Source of the DNA: Bacillus sp. FJAT-49711
GTDB lineage: Bacteria; Bacillota; Bacilli; Bacillales; Bacillaceae_C
NCBI RefSeq assembly: GCF_018343715.1
Contig: NZ_JAGYPL010000002.1
Span: 124,001-188,000 of the forward strand
Length of the DNA: 64,000 bases
Reading direction: 5' to 3'
The translations under genes and the position numbers were made by a program. The notes under the pieces are model-generated. The model was not told where the DNA came from and did not search any database. It saw only the letters and a program-made list of their open reading frames with translations. This document shows, in pieces, positions 41,211-50,225 of this stretch. Every line of letters begins with the position of its first letter. Positions within the stretch are counted from its first letter, which is position 1.

Positions 41211-41612
41211 TTGTTAAAAGGAATAGCCCACATAGCCTTTGTTGTAAGTGATATGGATAAATCATTACATTTTTATAGCAATATACTAGGTTTTAAGAAA
41301 ATTTATGAATTACCTGATGATAGTGGAAATCCATGGTTAATATATTTAAAGGTTAGGGATGGTCAGTTTATAGAGCTTTTTTATGGGGGTGAAAGACGTT
41401 ATACGAATGCCAATGCTGCTGGATTTGAACATTATTGCTTTGAAGTAGATGATATTTATGAAATGTCTAATCTACTAGAAAAAAATGGTGTATTAGATGT
41501 TAAGCCTAACCAGGGAAAAGATTATAATTTTCAATGTTGGGCTAAGGACCCTGATGGAAACAGGATTGAGTTTATGCAAATTGATTCTAGATCACCACAA
41601 AATAATTGCTAG
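41211..41612 (+). CDS. VOC-family (glyoxalase-like) protein 2
   Basis: 133 residues, about half identical to the preceding VOC protein by eye (shared GIAH, PWLIYLKVRDGQFIELFY, HYCFEVDDI and the DPDGN block). The same His/Glu ligand positions are kept. It starts with TTG 41211 after AAGGAGGAGAACCA, 18 bases behind its twin. A tandem duplication is likely, perhaps giving two subunits of a heteromer or two substrate ranges. It is transcribed with its twin and separated from the LacI gene by its own promoter and operator region. Confidence 0.87.
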   Translation: MLKGIAHIAFVVSDMDKSLHFYSNILGFKKIYELPDDSGNPWLIYLKVRDGQFIELFYGGERRYTNANAAGFEHYCFEVDDIYEMSNLLEKNGVLDVKPNQGKDYNFQCWAKDPDGNRIEFMQIDSRSPQNNC

Positions 41613-41719
41613 TAATCGATGCTTTTTTGAATGTGATTGAAGCCCTGTTATCATGACATCAAAATTTTAATATTCGTTTATTATGTTCATAAGTGAAAAT
41701 AGTATCATATTAAGATATA

Positions 41720-41735
41720 ATAAACGCGTGTTTAC
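41720..41735 (+). promoter_or_regulatory. Operator 3 of the local LacI-family regulator
   Basis: ATAAACGCGTGTTTAC, 31 bases upstream of the LacI-type gene. TAAACGCGTGTTTA is shared exactly with operator 1, implying autoregulation and control of the transporter genes behind it. Confidence 0.75.
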
Positions 41736-41765
41736 AATATTACATACTAACAGGGGAGAAATAAC

Positions 41766-42803
41766 ATGCGGAAAGTAAATAGCGTTGAAATAGCAAAGTT
41801 AGCTGGTGTATCAAGGTCGACAGTAAGTAGAGTAATCAATAATTATCCCAATGTACCTGAATCAACTCGTAGGAAGGTTATGGAAGTGATACAAGAACAT
41901 AATTATTATCCAAATATATCGGCCCGTGTACTGGCAGGTAAAAAAACTGGAACAATTGGGCTATTTATGATTGAAAGTGGACCTGTATCCGATGATCCAT
42001 TATCTAGCTTCTTTATTACTAGTATTATTGATAGTGCTTCTACAAAAGGATATTACGTATTAACTAATTTTATCCGAGACAGACAAGATTACAACACCAT
42101 AGAAAGATTAAAAGAAGTTTTCTACCAACGAAGGATAGATGGTGGAATATTTATAGGGGCTGATAATTACGAACCTATGATTGAAGAGTTAATAAAAGAG
42201 GGCTTTATTATAGGAATTGTGGATCAGTCACTACCAGGTGCAAATGAACCCAATCGTATTGTGTCTAATTTTCCCAATGAAGAAGGAGTAGCAAAAGCGA
42301 TTGATTATCTTGTGGATTTAGGTCATAAAAATATAGGGATTATTAATGGAGATATGAATAGGATTGCTGGTCCTCAAAAGTTTCAAGGTTATTTGAATGG
42401 AATGAAAAAAAATGATCTTAAAGTTAATAATGATTGGGTACTAAAAGGAAATTTCAGTAGAAAGAGTGGATATGAGGCTATTAAAAAGCTACTTGAAAAG
42501 AAAGTAGCATTACCTTCTGCTTTTATTGCAGCAAATGATAGTAATGCATTTGGAGTAATTCAAGCGTTACAAGAGCATTCCATAAAAGTCCCTGACGATA
42601 TTTCAGTTATTGGCTTTGATGATCATATGCTTAGTGCGTTTTCAAACCCTAGTTTAACTACAGTTCGAGTCAACTTCACAGAAATGATGCAAAAATTAAC
42701 GGAGAATATGATTCTTGCCGTTGAGGGAAAACAGGTTGATTCTAATCACTATGTATCAGATACGGAATTGATTATTAGGAATTCATGTAAATCAATAAAT
42801 TGA
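41766..42803 (+). CDS. LacI-family transcriptional repressor
   Basis: 345 residues. The N-terminal HTH reads SVEIAKLAGVSRSTVSRVIN with the hinge helix region NISARVLAGKKTG near residues 55-67. The rest is the periplasmic-binding-protein-like effector domain (GFIIGIVDQS, GHKNIGIINGD, ISVIGFDDH). LacI proteins release their operator when they bind a sugar or its derivative. Three identical-type operators nearby (40662, 40703, 41720) define its likely regulon: the VOC pair and the importer operon. GGGGAGAAATAAC precedes the ATG. Confidence 0.92.
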   Translation: MRKVNSVEIAKLAGVSRSTVSRVINNYPNVPESTRRKVMEVIQEHNYYPNISARVLAGKKTGTIGLFMIESGPVSDDPLSSFFITSIIDSASTKGYYVLTNFIRDRQDYNTIERLKEVFYQRRIDGGIFIGADNYEPMIEELIKEGFIIGIVDQSLPGANEPNRIVSNFPNEEGVAKAIDYLVDLGHKNIGIINGDMNRIAGPQKFQGYLNGMKKNDLKVNNDWVLKGNFSRKSGYEAIKKLLEKKVALPSAFIAANDSNAFGVIQALQEHSIKVPDDISVIGFDDHMLSAFSNPSLTTVRVNFTEMMQKLTENMILAVEGKQVDSNHYVSDTELIIRNSCKSIN

Positions 42804-42870
42804 AAGCAGTGATTTACATAAAGACTTTTTCTGTACTCCACTTTAATAATAATATACGAGGAGGGTTAAT

Positions 42871-44199
42871 ATGAAAAAATATATGGTTATGTTTTCAATA
42901 CTTACTCTTTGTTTTGGAGTCTTATTGATGGGGTGTTCTGGTAAATCCTCCAATACAAATAACGAAAGTTCAGGAAGTAAGGGCGGTTCCGGTGACGGTG
43001 AATTTACTTATTGGTATCCATGGGGTGGAGATTCCGAGACATGGGATAAATGGAGAATGGAAGAGTTTGAAAAAGAATATACAGAAAATAAAATTAATGC
43101 TGTTTATGCTCCGCCAGATGGTGGAATTTCAAATGGGAAATTGCTTGCCGCGATAAGTGGAGGCAACCCGCCGGATGTTGTAATAAGTAGTGATTATGCT
43201 GCTGCATATGCACTTGCAGCACAAGGAGCGTTAGAACCTATAGATCAGTATTTAGTAAATGAAGGCTTTGACGAATCAAAAGTACTTGCGTCCTTCCAAG
43301 ATGTGATGAAATTTGATGGTAAAACGTACTTATTTCCTCAAGATTCCAATGTCAATCTATTATACTATAACGTAAAAATGTTTGAAGAGGCCGGTTTAGA
43401 TCCTAATAAGCCACCAACTACTATTGAAGAGTTAGATGAATATGCAGAAAAATTAACTAAACTTAATGATAAGGGTGGGTTTGATCGTTTAGGGTTTATT
43501 CCTTGGATTGATGCTGGAGATGATTCCTTATTATGGGGTTGGGTATTTGGAGCAAAATTTTTTGATTCAACAGAAAACCAAGTACACTTAAATGAAAAAC
43601 CTCTAGTAGATTCATTAAATTGGATGAATACTTATGCACAAAGGTATAATCCGGAAAAAATTAAATCCTTTACATCTGGTTTTGGAGGCGCTTTCTCACC
43701 TGACCACCCATTTTTCACTGGTAAGGTAGCAATGACCATTAATGGGAACTGGTTTGCGAATGCACTTAAAACTTATTCACCTGATACGGAATATCGAGTA
43801 GCTGCAATCCCTAACCCGCCAGATGGCAGGGAAAAGGCTACAACACTTGGTACGAATGTTTTTATGATTCCTAAAGGAGCAAAAAATCCTGAAGCAGCTA
43901 TTAAATTCATTCTATTCGGAGGACAGCCTGAAATTCTAGCTGACAACATCAATATTTGGAGATCCATTTCTATTTATAATGAACCCAGTGATGCGGTTAA
44001 ATGGGATGGAGATCAAGTTTACGATGTAGTTCTAGATGTTGCAGCTTCAACAAATTCTGGTCATCCAGCCCTTACTTCAATTGCTGGACAGTTAAAAAAT
44101 GAATTAACCTTATTGCGTGACAGTGTTATTTATAACGATAATGACCCAGAACCACTATTAGAGGAAGCTGAAAAGAAACTACAAAAAGAATTAGATTAG
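42871..44199 (+). CDS. Extracellular sugar-binding lipoprotein of an ABC importer
   Basis: 442 residues, a family 1 solute-binding protein. The signal peptide ends in lipobox LLMGC (Cys22). The mature part starts with a Ser/Gly-rich linker, then FTYWYPWGGDSETWDKW, an aromatic-rich opening typical of oligosaccharide binders, and PDVVISSDYAAAYALA. It captures a sugar or glycoside and passes it to the two permeases. GAGGAGGGTTAAT precedes the ATG. A long hairpin follows, likely giving excess of binding protein over permeases. Confidence 0.9.
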   Translation: MKKYMVMFSILTLCFGVLLMGCSGKSSNTNNESSGSKGGSGDGEFTYWYPWGGDSETWDKWRMEEFEKEYTENKINAVYAPPDGGISNGKLLAAISGGNPPDVVISSDYAAAYALAAQGALEPIDQYLVNEGFDESKVLASFQDVMKFDGKTYLFPQDSNVNLLYYNVKMFEEAGLDPNKPPTTIEELDEYAEKLTKLNDKGGFDRLGFIPWIDAGDDSLLWGWVFGAKFFDSTENQVHLNEKPLVDSLNWMNTYAQRYNPEKIKSFTSGFGGAFSPDHPFFTGKVAMTINGNWFANALKTYSPDTEYRVAAIPNPPDGREKATTLGTNVFMIPKGAKNPEAAIKFILFGGQPEILADNINIWRSISIYNEPSDAVKWDGDQVYDVVLDVAASTNSGHPALTSIAGQLKNELTLLRDSVIYNDNDPEPLLEEAEKKLQKELD

Positions 44200-44212
44200 T
44201 CATTGTAATATT

Positions 44213-44249
44213 CCTCGGATTTGGATTTAAACTAAATTCAAATCCGAGG
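44213..44249 (+). terminator. Intercistronic hairpin after the binding-protein gene
   Basis: CCTCGGATTTG (44213-44223) and CAAATCCGAGG (44239-44249) form a perfect 11-bp stem. No tight T run follows, so it more likely works as an mRNA stabiliser or leaky attenuator that sets subunit ratios. Confidence 0.65.
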
Positions 44250-44363
44250 GAGATGTTTTATTAGAATAGTAATCTTTTTCAGTCATCAACTTTGGGAAAA
44301 AGGGGATTATACCGAGAAAAAAATATTTGAAAATAGCTATTATTAAAGAGAGGATACTATGAT

Positions 44364-45254
44364 ATGAGTACATCTCAAAAAACAGAAACTTTTTATCGAA
44401 CGGTAAGTAACTTAGGGAAATCACATAAATCTATAAGAAATACTGAAACAGGTATAGTTTATATTATTCTCATTATTTTTTCCTTAATGTATATCATTCC
44501 ATTTTTATGGCTATTATCAGGTTCTTTAAAGAGCAGCTCGGAGTTATTTGCAAATCCACCAATTTGGATTCCAAAAGAATTACAATGGTCAAATTATGTG
44601 AACGCATTCAGTCAATTTCCGTTTCTCTTATATTTAAGAAATACACTAATTATTACCTTTTCCACTATTATTGGTGCAGTTATATCCAATTCTCTAATAG
44701 CTTATGGCTTTTCTAGAATCCAATGGAAAGGTAGAGACACTGTATTTATTATAGTGTTGGCGACATTAATGTTACCGTTTCAAGTGTTGATGGTTCCCTT
44801 ATTTATATTATTTAAAAATTTAGGTTGGATTGGTACGTTTTTACCACTAACTGTTCCAGCGTTCTTTGGAAATGCATTTTTTATCTTTTTATTAAGGCAG
44901 TTTTTTTTGGGAATTCCCCATGAACTGTCGGAATCTGCGAAAATTGATGGTGCCTCCGAGTTTTATATCTATTGGAAGGTAATTTTGCCTCTATCAAAAC
45001 CAATATTAACAACGGTTGTTATCTTTTCATTTATTAATGCATGGGGGGATTTCATTGGACCTTTAGTTTTTTTAAGCGATAACAAGCTTTACACTCTATC
45101 TTTAGGAATACAACAAATTATGTCCGAAAATGATCCGCGCTGGCCTTTATTAATGGCTGTTGGAGTTGCGATGACTTTGCCGGTAATTATCATTTTTTTC
45201 GTACTCCAAAAGTACTTTATTCAAGGAATTACATTTACAGGATCAAAGGGATAA
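44364..45254 (+). CDS. Carbohydrate ABC transporter permease, MalG type
   Basis: 296 residues with six membrane helices. The EAA loop reads ELSESAKIDGASEFYIYWKV followed by ILPLSKPI, as in MalG/AraQ-type CUT1 permeases, and the C-terminus ends QKYFIQGITFTGSKG. The N-terminal 35 residues are hydrophilic and cytoplasmic. It works with the MalF-type permease encoded next; the order (G before F) is reversed relative to many operons. No ATPase is encoded in the cluster. Confidence 0.9.
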   Translation: MSTSQKTETFYRTVSNLGKSHKSIRNTETGIVYIILIIFSLMYIIPFLWLLSGSLKSSSELFANPPIWIPKELQWSNYVNAFSQFPFLLYLRNTLIITFSTIIGAVISNSLIAYGFSRIQWKGRDTVFIIVLATLMLPFQVLMVPLFILFKNLGWIGTFLPLTVPAFFGNAFFIFLLRQFFLGIPHELSESAKIDGASEFYIYWKVILPLSKPILTTVVIFSFINAWGDFIGPLVFLSDNKLYTLSLGIQQIMSENDPRWPLLMAVGVAMTLPVIIIFFVLQKYFIQGITFTGSKG

Positions 45255-45266
45255 AGGAGAGATGGC

Positions 45267-46145
45267 ATGAATATTCAAAAAAGAAATTTAAGAAATGGCC
45301 TACTATTCATATCGCCTTGGATCATAGGTTTTCTCATATTTACAGCGTATCCTCTATTTAGTTCCCTTTACTATTCATTTACGGATTATAACCTAATTGC
45401 TGATGCGAAATTTATAGGATTAGATAATTATAAAAAGTTATTTTTTGAGGATAATCTGTTTTATAAGGTTCTATCAAACACATTATATATGATTTTTGTA
45501 GGGCTTAGTTTTACTACTATCGTAGCAATTTTTATATCAATGATGTTAAACAATAAAAAGATAAAAGGAATGTCTTTTTTTAGAATTGTATTTTTTATTC
45601 CTACATTAGTTCCGTTTGTTGTATTGGCAATTTTATGGGTTTGGATATTACAGCCTGATTCAGGCGTTGTTAATTCTATATTGTCCTGGTTTGGTGTAGA
45701 GGGCCCTGGTTGGTTTGCTAGCCCATCTTGGTCAAAGCCGGCATTTATTTTAATGGCGACTTGGATGTCGGGAAATATGATTCTAATTTATTTGGCTGGA
45801 TTAAGTGATATACCACAATCTTTATATGAAGCAGCTTCTATTGATGGTGCGAATTCAATTCAAAAGGCGTTCCATATTACATTACCAATGTTAAAGCCTG
45901 CAATCCTATTTAATGTGATAACAGGGACAATTGGCGTATTTCAATCATTTGCGGAGGCTTTTATTATTACAAACGGTGGACCAGACGGCTCAACCACTTT
46001 CTATGCACTGTATTTGTATCAAAGCGCTTTTCAATATTACAAAATGGGGTACGCATCTGCAATGGCATGGATATTATTAGTCATAGCACTTTCAATTACT
46101 TTAATATTTTTTAAACTTTCAAAAAGATGGGGAAATGAAAATTAA
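45267..46145 (+). CDS. Carbohydrate ABC transporter permease, MalF/UgpA type
   Basis: 292 residues, six membrane helices. It starts with NGLLFISPWIIGFLIFTAYP, the usual first helix of this class. The EAA loop is SLYEAASIDGANSIQKAFHI followed by TLPMLKPAI. Together with the preceding permease it forms the membrane channel of a CUT1 importer. It starts 12 bases after the previous stop with GGAGAGATGGC as ribosome binding site. The missing ATPase is presumably a shared MsmX-like protein. Confidence 0.9.
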   Translation: MNIQKRNLRNGLLFISPWIIGFLIFTAYPLFSSLYYSFTDYNLIADAKFIGLDNYKKLFFEDNLFYKVLSNTLYMIFVGLSFTTIVAIFISMMLNNKKIKGMSFFRIVFFIPTLVPFVVLAILWVWILQPDSGVVNSILSWFGVEGPGWFASPSWSKPAFILMATWMSGNMILIYLAGLSDIPQSLYEAASIDGANSIQKAFHITLPMLKPAILFNVITGTIGVFQSFAEAFIITNGGPDGSTTFYALYLYQSAFQYYKMGYASAMAWILLVIALSITLIFFKLSKRWGNEN

Positions 46146-46166
46146 TAGTTTAAAGGGGAAATGAAA

Positions 46167-46619
46167 ATGAATAAAAATGTTTTAGGAAATAACACGATTA
46201 CTCAAATTGGAATTATTGTAAAAGATATTGAAAAAACCTCCCAAGCTTATGCTGATTTTTTTGGTGTAGAGAAACCAGAGGCGTTTTGGACAGATGGCTT
46301 TGAAGTTGCGCAAACTGAATATAAAGGGGAAGCATCGAATGCAAGGGCGCAATTGGCCTTTTTCGATATGGGGTCGCTACAGTTGGAATTAATTCAACCA
46401 GATGAGAATCCTAGTACATGGAGGGAATTCTTAGATAATCACGGAGAAGGTGTACAACATATTGCGTTTGTTGTAGAAGGATTAAAAGAAAAGGTAGAAA
46501 TTATGAATGAGAATAATATGACACTAATTCAAAAAGGTGAATACACCGGTGGTAGATACGCCTATATGGATACACTAAAGGATTTAAAAGTTATTCTTGA
46601 ATTACTAGAAAACGATTAA
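46167..46619 (+). CDS. VOC-family protein 3, epimerase-like
   Basis: About 150 residues of the VOC superfamily, closer in pattern to methylmalonyl-CoA epimerase-like members: TQIGIIVKDIEKTSQAYADF, LELIQPDENPSTWREFLD, GEGVQHIAFVVEGL and the final VILELLEND. Metal ligands (Gln/His, Glu, His, Glu) appear conserved. AAAGGGGA is too close to ATG 46161, so the second ATG at 46167 is the better start. It follows the permease gene by 21 bases and is the third VOC protein of this regulon. Confidence 0.87.
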   Translation: MNKNVLGNNTITQIGIIVKDIEKTSQAYADFFGVEKPEAFWTDGFEVAQTEYKGEASNARAQLAFFDMGSLQLELIQPDENPSTWREFLDNHGEGVQHIAFVVEGLKEKVEIMNENNMTLIQKGEYTGGRYAYMDTLKDLKVILELLEND

Positions 46620-46637
46620 TTTTAGAAAGGAAATGCT

Positions 46638-47330
46638 ATGAATATATTAATTTCAGGTGCAAATCGAGGCCTAGGTTTTTCTTTGACAAAGGTGGGTTTG
46701 GAACGGGGACACTATATTTTTGCTGGTGTAAGAAATATATCAGACTCATTGTTAAATCTTCAAGAAGTATACACTGATCAATTGGAAATCTTAAAAATAG
46801 ATGTAACAGATGAAGAAACAGTAGTTGAGGCTGCCAATTCTATTAAGAAAAACCATTTGAAAATAGACTCAATTATAAATAGTGCTGGAGTTCTTTTAGG
46901 AAGAGAGAAGTATATCGAGGAATTAAATCTGGATGAAATGATGAAGTCATATGATATTAATACACTTGGTCCTATCCGTATCATTAAAAACTTTCTTCCT
47001 CTTCTAATGAGGGGAGATAAGCAGACAATTATTAATATTACATCAGAAGCAGGTAGTATTACAAATGCTTATAGTAGGGATTATCCTTATGGATTATCGA
47101 AAGTAGCTTTAAATATGTTATCAGAAAAACTTAATGTGTATTTAAAAGAAAAAGATATAAAAGTGTATTCCATACATCCAGGTTGGATGAAAACAGATAT
47201 GGGCGGAGAAAATGCACCAACAGATCCAATGGAAACAGCAAATGGCATTATGGATATTATCGAAAGAAAAGTTGAAGTAAAAAGTAAATATGTTTTCATA
47301 GATTATAATGGACAACCAATGGTCATTTAG
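46638..47330 (+). CDS. SDR-family oxidoreductase
   Basis: 230 residues, a classical short-chain dehydrogenase. The cofactor motif is SGANRGLGFSL near residue 6, the NAG-type motif is NSAGVLL, and the catalytic Ser-Tyr-Lys is spread over NITSEAGSI and YPYGLSKVAL (YxxxK is YGLSK). HPGWMKTDMGG is the usual cofactor-closing segment. It oxidises or reduces a hydroxyl/keto group with NAD(P)(H). Its place between a VOC and a ThuA-like gene suggests that it acts on the imported sugar or a derived keto compound. Confidence 0.9.
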   Translation: MNILISGANRGLGFSLTKVGLERGHYIFAGVRNISDSLLNLQEVYTDQLEILKIDVTDEETVVEAANSIKKNHLKIDSIINSAGVLLGREKYIEELNLDEMMKSYDINTLGPIRIIKNFLPLLMRGDKQTIINITSEAGSITNAYSRDYPYGLSKVALNMLSEKLNVYLKEKDIKVYSIHPGWMKTDMGGENAPTDPMETANGIMDIIERKVEVKSKYVFIDYNGQPMVI

Positions 47331-47340
47331 GAGTGAGGAA

Positions 47341-47979
47341 ATGGCAAAAAGAATAATTGCTATAGTAGGGGATTTTTATCATGATGAAGATCTGGCAAAA
47401 CAATCACTCAGCAAGGCAATGGATGGACTCAATCAAATATCCGTCGAATTTACAAATGTTCAGGACTTAGTAAATAGCTTAAAAACAAAGCCAGATGCAG
47501 TAATTTTATTTGCGGAAAATCGACTGAATCCACAGGATGAAGAAATACAGACCTGGATGAATAGTACGGCAGAAAATGCGATATCTGATTATGTTAAAAA
47601 TGGAGGAACATGGATTGCATGGCATTCCGGACTAGCATCTTATGAAAATTTCAAAGAATATACATCTTTGCTGAAAGGTTATTTTGAACATCATCCACAA
47701 AAGCATCAAATGGTTACATATTTTGCAGATAGGGATACTGATTTATTTAAAGTTGAAGAGAAGTTTACAATTCTAGATGAACACTATTTTGTTTTTTGTG
47801 ATGAGGCTAATACTAATGTATTCTTAAGATCAGAGTCTGTTGATGGATCTTCGATAGCAGGGTGGGAACATTCACATGGGCTAGGGAAAGTCATATGCAT
47901 AACACCTGCCCATAATGCGGAGGGATTGCTTCACCCTGGTATGACTAGCCTTTTACACAATGCCATTAAGTTAATATAA
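47341..47979 (+). CDS. ThuA-like (trehalose-utilisation family) protein
   Basis: About 212 residues of the ThuA family, a class I glutamine-amidotransferase-like fold without the catalytic Cys. Landmarks are IIAIVGDFYHDEDLA, NGGTWIAWHSGLAS, GYFEHHPQKHQM, FTILDEHYFVF and the C-terminal GKVICITPAHNAEG. ThuA-type proteins take part in the catabolism of trehalose and related disaccharides through 3-keto sugars. The ORF is open from 47308, overlapping the SDR end, but GGAGTGAGGAA sets ATG 47341. It is the last gene of the operon. Confidence 0.85.
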   Translation: MAKRIIAIVGDFYHDEDLAKQSLSKAMDGLNQISVEFTNVQDLVNSLKTKPDAVILFAENRLNPQDEEIQTWMNSTAENAISDYVKNGGTWIAWHSGLASYENFKEYTSLLKGYFEHHPQKHQMVTYFADRDTDLFKVEEKFTILDEHYFVFCDEANTNVFLRSESVDGSSIAGWEHSHGLGKVICITPAHNAEGLLHPGMTSLLHNAIKLI

Positions 47980-47999
47980 TTTTTAAGAGTATATTACTA

Positions 48000-48038
48000 A
48001 GCTGCCCAAGATCTTTTTAGATGGGCGGCTATTTTTTT
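48000..48038 (+). terminator. Terminator of the LacI-regulated operon
   Basis: AGCTGCCCA (48000-48008) pairs with TGGGCGGCT (48022-48030, one G-U pair), followed by ATTTTTTT. Confidence 0.85.
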
Positions 48039-48313
48039 ATGAGTCCCTTTTTTTCCTCTTAATCGATATGTAAAAAGTGAAACGGTTTATTTTTTAAAAA
48101 TCCCTAGATAGGCAGAAAAACAACCGCAATCATAGTACTCCTGGGAAACTTAAAGTCGAATTTCAATATCAATAAGTCGATTTTATTATCAGGCATTTTA
48201 TCAAATAACCTCTACATTTTATGTTACGATAATAATTGGTTGAGAAAATTCTCTAATTTTGTCGAACTACAAATTCTATCGGTAATTTATGATTTTTAAA
48301 AGGGGTTTAAGAA

Positions 48314-48946
48314 ATGAAAAAGAATCGAACGTTTTTAATAGTGATATTAACAGTAGTACTATGTATTTTAGCTGCTTGTGGAAATGCAGCTGATAAGTCA
48401 AATGCCGAACCGAAAGAACAGCCATTACATAGCAGCTCATCGAATATAGATATAACTGCTATAGATGAAAATCCAGAACACACTTCTGAAGAAACTGACA
48501 ACAACGAGGTAAGCGATAAAGAAGACACATCTATAAGTTCAAATGATGCAGAGAACTCTAGTAATCTTGACAGTGATATGACAGAAAATCAAAAGGAAGA
48601 GTATCTAAAAAAATTCAATGATACTAAAAAAGAAATGGATGAATTGCAAAGAAATTCAAAGGATACAGCAACATACGCAATGAAAAAAGTGGAAGATGAT
48701 CGTTATGATGTTTGGGATGAATGGTTGAATGAAGTATACGGGGTCTTAAAGGCACAGATTTCTACAGAAGAAATGGACGAATTGAGAAAAGAACAACGGG
48801 ATTGGATAAAACATCGAGATGATACAGCGTTGGAGGCATCATTCAAATACAAAGGCGGTACAGCGGAGCATTTAGAATATGTAACTGTGCAAGCAAATCT
48901 TACTGAAGAAAGATGCTATGAATTAGTTGAAAATTATATGAAGTAA
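48314..48946 (+). CDS. Lipoprotein with LprI-like (DUF1311) domain
   Basis: 210 residues. The lipobox is LAAC (Cys22). Residues ~25-95 are a low-complexity Ser/Asp/Glu-rich linker. Residues ~95-210 match the lysozyme-inhibitor LprI N-terminal type: DVWDEWLNEVYGVLKAQIS, EELRKEQRDWIKHRD-like (ELRKEQRDWIKHRD) and LTEERCYELVENY. In mycobacteria LprI blocks lysozyme; in Bacillales the role of this common lipoprotein is unproven. GGGGTTTAAGAA precedes the ATG. It is convergent with the VanW gene. Confidence 0.85.
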   Translation: MKKNRTFLIVILTVVLCILAACGNAADKSNAEPKEQPLHSSSSNIDITAIDENPEHTSEETDNNEVSDKEDTSISSNDAENSSNLDSDMTENQKEEYLKKFNDTKKEMDELQRNSKDTATYAMKKVEDDRYDVWDEWLNEVYGVLKAQISTEEMDELRKEQRDWIKHRDDTALEASFKYKGGTAEHLEYVTVQANLTEERCYELVENYMK

Positions 48947-49048
48947 TATTTTAATACTAGCGAGTATTCATGCGAAATTAATGTACATAAACAAACAAGA
49001 GTATCCTCCATTAGCAAGTACAACACTCGATGAAAAAGTAAACTCAAC

Positions 49049-49086
49049 TAAAAACCGGACGTGCCAAGTTCACTAGTCCGGTTTTT
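49049..49086. terminator. Bidirectional terminator between convergent genes
   Basis: AAAAACCGGAC and GTCCGGTTTTT make a perfect stem with A and T runs, serving both the LprI-like and vanW-like genes. Confidence 0.9.
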
Positions 49087-49096
49087 ATGAAAAAAC

Positions 49097-50026
49097 TTAA
49101 TAATTTTGATTCACCTCTGACCCAAGAGGCACTTCTTTCGGAAGCTTATACGAAGCGCTAGGAATTTTTCGCGGCTCGTTATTAATGGCATCTGACGAAT
49201 ATACCAATATTCTTACGGTTCCACCGTATACATTTGATCGAATCAATATAGGCTGGTTGTATTTGTTCGTAAAGCGGAAATCGGGTCCATACCAGCTGAC
49301 AGTAGCATCTCTTCCAGAAGGTACATAGCCAACCCGTTTGCTATGGGAGTATCGTTCTGTAATAGTCAACCCCGCTGTATCTACTGCATTGTACAGCGTT
49401 GAAGAAATTTGGCATATGCCACCACCAATGTCCTCCGACAATTCACCCTTTACAATCACCGGTGCCCGCTTATAGCCTTTTTCCCTTGTTCGTTTTCCAA
49501 CCACTTTATTAAAGGAAAAAGTCTCACCAGGAAAAACAACGTGGTTATTGATTGCTTCACTTGCAAGTATAATATTATGAGAACGCTCTTTGTTATTTGA
49601 ATTAAAATAGGTAGTATAATGTCCGATTCGATTTACTCTTATTTGTGAGAGCAGTTCGCTATCCACGTTTGGAAATATTGTATGCATGGGAGCTTCTATG
49701 TAAGAGGAACCTTTATTGAAAAAATATGTATAAAACAATCGTGTGAATGCCTCATGGTCCAGTTTATACCCTACTTTTTCAGCAACGATATTCCCATTGT
49801 TATCGAGAGAAGCGTTTGTTGGCGGTTTATAGATGGTCTTATCTAGTTTTTGAATAAATTCATTGTAGTTTTTTTGATCAATAAGCGGAAAATCTATTAA
49901 TGGGTTTGAAAAATAAGCGCGATTCACATTTGCAATTGTTTTTCCTTCATGACTAACGACTAAATTGTCAGGAAGATTGTTCTGACTTCCTATCAATAAT
50001 AATACTGACAACCAGATGAATTTCAT
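49097..50026 (-). CDS. VanW-family protein
   Basis: 309 residues. A short N-terminal hydrophobic segment (FIWLSVLLLIG) is a signal peptide or anchor, then a linker domain (~25-130), then the VanW domain: FNSNNKERSHNIILAS, VVFPGETFSFN, ELSEDIGGGICQISSTLYNA and VPSGRDATVSWYGPDFRF. VanW proteins accompany some vancomycin-resistance clusters and occur widely as YoaR-like cell-wall proteins of unknown activity. No van genes are nearby, so resistance is not implied. Confidence 0.9.
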   Translation of the reverse strand: MKFIWLSVLLLIGSQNNLPDNLVVSHEGKTIANVNRAYFSNPLIDFPLIDQKNYNEFIQKLDKTIYKPPTNASLDNNGNIVAEKVGYKLDHEAFTRLFYTYFFNKGSSYIEAPMHTIFPNVDSELLSQIRVNRIGHYTTYFNSNNKERSHNIILASEAINNHVVFPGETFSFNKVVGKRTREKGYKRAPVIVKGELSEDIGGGICQISSTLYNAVDTAGLTITERYSHSKRVGYVPSGRDATVSWYGPDFRFTNKYNQPILIRSNVYGGTVRILVYSSDAINNEPRKIPSASYKLPKEVPLGSEVNQNY

Positions 50027-50069
50027 AAGATAGCCTACCTCCCAGTGTTAGTATGGGTATAGGGATACC

Positions 50070-50095
50070 TTTTCATGTGTATATATACATGAAAA
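50070..50095 (-). promoter_or_regulatory. 26-base near-palindrome upstream of the VanW-family gene
   Basis: TTTTCATGT (50070-50078) and ACATGAAAA (50087-50095) frame GTATATAT. It lies 44 bases before the VanW-family start, so it may be an operator in that promoter. No known consensus was recognised. Confidence 0.4.
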
Positions 50096-50225
50096 ATCCT
50101 TAGGAGGGGAAAGGTTTTAGTCCTTCAAATTCTTCAAAAGGTTACGCATATCATTTCATTAACCAAAAAGTTATTGGCGCCCAGCCATACTATTTTTCCC
50201 TGGTCATCCTTTGCCAAAGGGCGCA

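Noticed and set aside
49097-50026. VanW gene considered as evidence for glycopeptide resistance
   Set aside because: No vanHAX, vanR/S or other resistance genes are adjacent; VanW-domain proteins are widespread in Bacillales.
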